A stretch of DNA of 28,485 nucleotides, taken from contig VBFF01000160.1 of the NCBI GenBank assembly GCA_005889285.1, positions 596 through 29,080 of the forward strand, in the 5' to 3' direction. Of the stretch, positions 25,170 through 28,485 are shown in pieces. The stretch is from Chloroflexota bacterium. Lineage in GTDB: Bacteria > Chloroflexota > Dormibacteria > CF-121. The notes beneath the pieces were generated by a model, which ran no database searches, was not told the origin of the DNA, and saw only the letters and a program-made list of their open reading frames with translations. The number at the start of each line of letters is the position of its first letter. The stretch's first letter is position 1. The position numbers and the translations under genes were made by a program.

Positions 25170-26963
25170 CTAGCGGACGATCACGAAGAAGCGTTCGGTC
25201 GCCCGGTCCGCCTGGCTCGACGCGGTCAGGATCACGGCCTTGACCGGACCCACGTTTGCCGACAAGGCGCTGTTGGAGCCAAGTCCGGCCTGGGATCCCA
25301 AGGGCGACTTGCGGATCGTGTCGACCAGCTTGGCAATGTCCAGGTAGATGATGCCCGAGGGGCTGGCGAGCGACCCGGCGCTTGCCGACTTGTAGGTCGG
25401 GTCGGAGGCGATGCTCGCCCCATCCTTGTGGGTATCGATGATCGCCTTGACTTCGGCCGTCGTCGACGCCAGGATGCCCATACCGTCGAGCACGGCATAC
25501 GAGGGGCTCAAGACGCTGGCCCCCAACCCACCCAACGCCGGGGAGGTCCAGGAGCTGATCACGACGCCCCGGTAGGTGGTCGTCGTGATATGGCTGGCCG
25601 GCGCAATTGGCGGGCTCGGCGAACCGAAGCTGGAACCCCCGCCTAACAGGCTGGAGCCGACAGCTCCGTCCGCCAGCGCGAGCAGCTTGGCGAAGAACGC
25701 ATTCGTGGTCTTGGCGTCATTGGTTCCGAGGAGGATGGCGCCCGCGGGCACGCCGCTGCCACTGAACTCGACCTCCAGCCCGGCGTCGCCGGTCAGATGC
25801 GGGAGGAGGCCCGCGGCACCGGTCAGGCCGATCGCATCGGTGGCGGCTTTGACGGACGCCTGGTTGCCCGATTGGTCGAGCGCCGCCTGGATCGTTTTGT
25901 TCAGGCCGGTAATCGCGAGGAATCCGTCGCTGGTCTTGGGAATCCACTTGACCAGGAGGTCGGCCTTCCCCGCGTGCGCGAAGGCGTCGCGCGTTGCGGG
26001 CGACAATTTCGATTGATCGACCTTCACCAGGACATCGGCCACGATGCCGTCGCCGTTGGCTGAGAGTGTCGCCCCAATTCCTTGCAGCGCGTCGACATCG
26101 TTCAGGTTTTTGAGCGCGAGGCTGAAGGCCGGCGTGGTCGCCATCTCTTTCTTCACGCCGGCGACCAGCGACTTGCCGTTCACGTAGACGTATCCAAGCC
26201 GGTCCGAGGGCAACGCGGCCAGGGTGGCCTTGTAGTCATTCGAGTCGACCAGGCGGGCCGCGCGGCCCTGCTCGGCGTCGATGATCTCGTGGATCATCGC
26301 GCTCGAGGTGGCGACGACAACGACGTGATCGACAAAGCTGTAGGCGAGGGCCTTCTGCGATTTGTCCGTCGGCGTCGCGATCGAAATGGCGAAGCCGTTA
26401 TAGGTCTCGTCCTTCCACTGGAACTTCTTGCCCCAGGTGCTCGCGCGCACCTTCGCCAGCATCGCCTGCGCTTTCGCGTCGTCACGGGAGACGGCGTAAA
26501 AGGCCGACGGGCTGTTCTCGGTCTTGACCAGGTTCAGCTGCGCGCTGAAGGCGATTTGCGATCCCAGCCAGGGCTGGATATCGCTGCTAAACGTAAATCC
26601 CGAGTCCTTCAAGGCCAGGTCGAGCTTGTCGGCGATGGCCTTGTCCGTCTTGTAATCGGGGAAGCTGTGCACCGCGCGGAGCAGGTTGACCTTCTGCGCA
26701 ACGGAAGGATCGAGGTTGGCCACGGCGATCACGTCCGCGCTCGCGGGCACCATTTTCTCGATCGTGGAGGTCTGCTTGGCGAGAATCAGGACCGCCGCCG
26801 CGCTGACAGCACCGAGGGCGAGGACCGCGCCGGCCGGAATCAGCAGGCGCCGGTGGCGGAGAAACCACGATTGCGGCGCCGCCGCGGCGCCGGGGGCGGC
26901 CGGCGGTACAGGCGGCCCGGAATCGGGCTGCAGAGCCGGCGTCAGGTCGCCTTCGATACTCAT
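25170..26963 (-). CDS. DUF3352-like membrane-anchored protein
   Basis: A 597-residue protein with a cytoplasmic Pro/Ala-rich N-terminus (1-30), one membrane helix (about 40-62, LLIPAGAVLALGAVSAAAVLIL) and a long exported part. The exported part begins MVPASADVIAVANLDPSVAQKV, the P-x-x-x-x-x-x-x-N-x-D-P start common to DUF3352 proteins, and includes repeated alpha/beta units such as FYAVSRDDAKAQAML and ILLGTNDAKTTNAFFAKLLAL. The domain is uncharacterised and found in surface proteins of several phyla. A Gly/Ser/Pro-rich section (about 435-460) splits the exported part. It ends 55 bases before tetR, on the same strand. Confidence 0.75.
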   Translation of the reverse strand: MSIEGDLTPALQPDSGPPVPPAAPGAAAAPQSWFLRHRRLLIPAGAVLALGAVSAAAVLILAKQTSTIEKMVPASADVIAVANLDPSVAQKVNLLRAVHSFPDYKTDKAIADKLDLALKDSGFTFSSDIQPWLGSQIAFSAQLNLVKTENSPSAFYAVSRDDAKAQAMLAKVRASTWGKKFQWKDETYNGFAISIATPTDKSQKALAYSFVDHVVVVATSSAMIHEIIDAEQGRAARLVDSNDYKATLAALPSDRLGYVYVNGKSLVAGVKKEMATTPAFSLALKNLNDVDALQGIGATLSANGDGIVADVLVKVDQSKLSPATRDAFAHAGKADLLVKWIPKTSDGFLAITGLNKTIQAALDQSGNQASVKAATDAIGLTGAAGLLPHLTGDAGLEVEFSGSGVPAGAILLGTNDAKTTNAFFAKLLALADGAVGSSLLGGGSSFGSPSPPIAPASHITTTTYRGVVISSWTSPALGGLGASVLSPSYAVLDGMGILASTTAEVKAIIDTHKDGASIASDPTYKSASAGSLASPSGIIYLDIAKLVDTIRKSPLGSQAGLGSNSALSANVGPVKAVILTASSQADRATERFFVIVR

Positions 26964-27009
26964 CCGGGGGATGCCTCACAGCATCAACTCCCCCACTTCG
27001 GGCAACTTG

Positions 27010-28326
27010 TTAGCTGCGCGTGGTCGTTGCCAGGGCGTTGCCGAAATGCAACGTCGCCAGGGCCTGCATCTCGTCGGGAGAGAAGCCCGTGCTGCGGCCG
27101 GCCTGGTACTGCCGCTCGACCTCGCGGTGGATCGCCCCCACCCGGGCGTCGTCTTTGCGCACCTGGGCGGCGCCCTTCAGGCCGAGCGTCGTGTTGACCC
27201 AGTAGGCGATGCCGGCCAGCCCCGACCGGTCATTGACGGTGATGCCGAGCGGCCGGTCGAGAATGCGCGCCGTGTCGAAGATGTTGTAGATCTCCTCGTT
27301 CTTGAGCAGGCCGTCGGCATGAATGCCGGCGCTGGTCACGTTGAAGCCGGCGCCGGCGAACGGATAGTTCGCGGGCAGCGGCGTCCCCAGCTGGTCGCGG
27401 AAATAGGTAGCCGCCCGAGTGATCGCGGTGGTATCGACCCCGGGCGTCTCGCCGCGCAAACCGGCGTGATCGATGATCAAGGCTTCGAGTGGCGGGTTGC
27501 CGGTCCGCTCGCCGAAGCCGAAGAACGAACCATTGGCGGCGGCGCAGCCATAGAGCCAGGCGGCGACGGTGTTGACTTCGCCGCGATGGAAATCATTGTG
27601 CCCGTGCCACTCGAGGTGCTCGGGCGCGACGCCGAGGCTCTCCGCGAAGAATCGCACCAGCCGCGGCACGCCGCGGGGCAGCGCGGCTTCCGGCCAGGGA
27701 AGGCCGAAGCCCATCGTGTCGCAGAGCCGGAACTTGACGGGCACGCCCGCCTTTCGGCCGAGCTCCTGCAACGAGGTCACCAGTGGCGCGACGAAGCCGT
27801 CCAGATCGGCGCGCGTCAGATCCTCGAGGTGGACGCGCGGACGGACGCCGGCGTCGATCACCGAACTCACCACCCGCGCATAGTCGTCGGCGGCCTGACG
27901 GCGCGTACGGTTCATCTTCAGGTAGATGTGGTAATCGGAGGCCGAAACCAGGATGCCGGTTTCCTTGACGCCGGTCGCCTGGACGGAGGGCAGATCCTCC
28001 AGCGACGCGCGCATCCAGGTCGTCACCTCCGGGCCCGACCGTGGCTGGCAGGCGGCGATCGCCTCCCGATCGACCGCGGTGTAGGCGAAGAACTCGGTCT
28101 GGCGGATCACCGGCCCGCCCAGCTGGTTGAGCAGGTCGTAGAGATGGACGATTTGTTCCACGGTGTAGGGCGCCCGCGCCTGCTGGCCATCGCGAAAGGT
28201 CGTGTCCGTGATCCAGATATCGGAGGGCAGGGCCAGCGCCACCGCTTCCGCCTCGAAGCGGATTGGCGGGATGCGACTGTAGGGAAAGTCCTGGCGCAAC
28301 AGATTCGGCTCGGCGCGATCCAGCAC
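27010..28326 (-). CDS. DRE-TIM metallolyase (homocitrate/isopropylmalate synthase-like, possible Re-citrate synthase)
   Basis: A 438-residue protein of the HMGL-like TIM-barrel family. DTTFRDGQQA (41-50) is the D-x-x-x-R-D-G metal and catalytic motif, and WHGHND supplies the two metal-binding His. Late motifs are FGFGERTGNPPLEAL (G-x-G-E-R-x-G-N) and AGIHADGLLKN. It condenses acetyl-CoA or a similar donor with a 2-oxo acid. The isopropylmalate LeuA regulatory domain is absent, and the length fits homocitrate synthase or Re-citrate synthase. The divergent neighbour looks like an HTH-citrate synthase, which favours a citrate-related role, but the substrate is inferred. GTG 28326 follows a TACAAT five bases before it, suggesting a leaderless transcript. 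Confidence 0.83.
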   Translation of the reverse strand: MLDRAEPNLLRQDFPYSRIPPIRFEAEAVALALPSDIWITDTTFRDGQQARAPYTVEQIVHLYDLLNQLGGPVIRQTEFFAYTAVDREAIAACQPRSGPEVTTWMRASLEDLPSVQATGVKETGILVSASDYHIYLKMNRTRRQAADDYARVVSSVIDAGVRPRVHLEDLTRADLDGFVAPLVTSLQELGRKAGVPVKFRLCDTMGFGLPWPEAALPRGVPRLVRFFAESLGVAPEHLEWHGHNDFHRGEVNTVAAWLYGCAAANGSFFGFGERTGNPPLEALIIDHAGLRGETPGVDTTAITRAATYFRDQLGTPLPANYPFAGAGFNVTSAGIHADGLLKNEEIYNIFDTARILDRPLGITVNDRSGLAGIAYWVNTTLGLKGAAQVRKDDARVGAIHREVERQYQAGRSTGFSPDEMQALATLHFGNALATTTRS

Positions 28327-28331
28327 GACCC

Positions 28332-28337
28332 ATTGTA
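28332..28337 (-). promoter_or_regulatory. -10 TACAAT for the DRE-TIM gene
   Basis: TACAAT on the minus strand, 5 bases before GTG 28326, so the first transcribed base would be in or next to the start codon. Surrounding DNA (28332-28372) is AT rich compared with the genes. Confidence 0.5.
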
Positions 28338-28365
28338 TGCATATGTTGATTTGTATTGCAACCTA

Positions 28366-28394
28366 TTGACTGCAACGGTCGGCTCACGTAGGCT
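28366..28394 (+). promoter_or_regulatory. Sigma70-type promoter TTGACT-17-TAGGCT
   Basis: TTGACT at 28366-28371 and TAGGCT at 28389-28394 are 17 bases apart, the ideal spacing. The GTG at 28404 is nine bases beyond the -10, so the transcript would have almost no leader. Confidence 0.6.
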
Positions 28395-28403
28395 TGAGCG
28401 AAT

Positions 28404-28485
28404 GTGATCGACATCCAGGGAGAGCCGTACTTGAACGCGGCCGAGGCCTGCGAGCTGCTCGAGGTCAAGCCGGCGACGCTCTATG
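28404..28485 (+). CDS. HTH-domain protein start, probably HTH-fused citrate synthase (partial)
   Basis: Only 27 codons are in the window, running off the right edge. The sequence YLNAAEACELLEVKPATLY is the first part of a MerR/excisionase-like helix-turn-helix. The form x-A-A-x-x-L-x-V-K-P-A-T-L-Y is typical of the short DNA-binding-like domain in front of many bacterial citrate synthases of Actinobacteria and Chloroflexota, as well as of other HTH_17 proteins. The GTG at 28404 is set by the well-placed promoter; no other start fits. The citrate synthase reading rests on this motif and the divergent DRE-TIM neighbour, and the rest of the gene is needed to prove it. Confidence 0.5.
   Translation, partial: MIDIQGEPYLNAAEACELLEVKPATLY

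Noticed and set aside
26686-28407. Long plus-strand open frame of 573 codons opposite the DUF3352 and DRE-TIM genes
   Set aside because: It is Arg/Ala/Gly rich with no recognisable domain and is antisense to two well-supported genes; high-GC DNA leaves such frames open by codon bias.

Overview
The window is high-GC bacterial DNA (visibly about 60-65% G+C) with tightly packed genes, many 1-4 base start/stop overlaps and many GTG or TTG starts. At least ten genes have a -10-like hexamer only 5-11 bases before the start codon, which suggests leaderless transcripts. This, with the gene content (H+-pumping pyrophosphatase, Mrp, HTH-type citrate synthase start, acyl-CoA catabolism run by a TetR regulator), suggests a soil-type member of Chloroflexota, Dormibacterota or a neighbouring actinobacteria-like lineage. 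No marker gene here fixes the phylum, so this is inference. There is no phage, IS element, CRISPR array or rRNA.

Left part (1-5199): a partial tandem SPOUT-type RNA methyltransferase with a TTG start runs off the left edge and is coupled to an HExxH metallopeptidase-like gene. Next come a RibD/DHFR-like reductase, a tRNA with anticodon CAT, and a two-gene operon of a FabG-like dehydrogenase and a family I CoA-transferase. The 3' end of the CoA-transferase gene runs 23 bases into the tRNA. A secreted C39-like cysteine peptidase follows.

Carbohydrate and cell-surface part (5186-12691): a polysaccharide flippase diverges from a Yip1-type membrane protein that is coupled to a GH1 beta-glycosidase. 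A convergent operon encodes a LOG-like protein, galactokinase and a GH2 glycosidase. The GH2 enzyme has an altered acid/base motif.

Housekeeping and secreted part (12708-20396): Mrp Fe-S carrier ATPase; a membrane-anchored spermidine-synthase-like gene broken by an internal deletion; a secreted two-cysteine protein with a His-rich tail; a small coiled-coil protein; a K+-independent H+-pyrophosphatase; and a SprT-like protein divergent from a CinA N-domain protein across 19 bases. A small secreted protein with four HG-x-A-V-S-x-x-A repeats ends the block.

Catabolic operon (25115 down to 20266): TetR, SCP2, two hot-dog hydratase subunits, acyl-CoA dehydrogenase, SDR and enoyl-CoA hydratase, coupled by overlaps or short gaps. 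A perfect TetR-type palindrome lies over the first codons of tetR, so the operon is probably autoregulated by an acyl-CoA-type ligand. The hydratase at its end has lost its normal C-terminus and reads into the next gene.

Right edge (25170-28485): a DUF3352-like membrane-anchored protein and a DRE-TIM (homocitrate/isopropylmalate/Re-citrate synthase-like) enzyme. The latter diverges from the first 27 codons of an HTH-bearing protein that is probably an HTH-fused citrate synthase.
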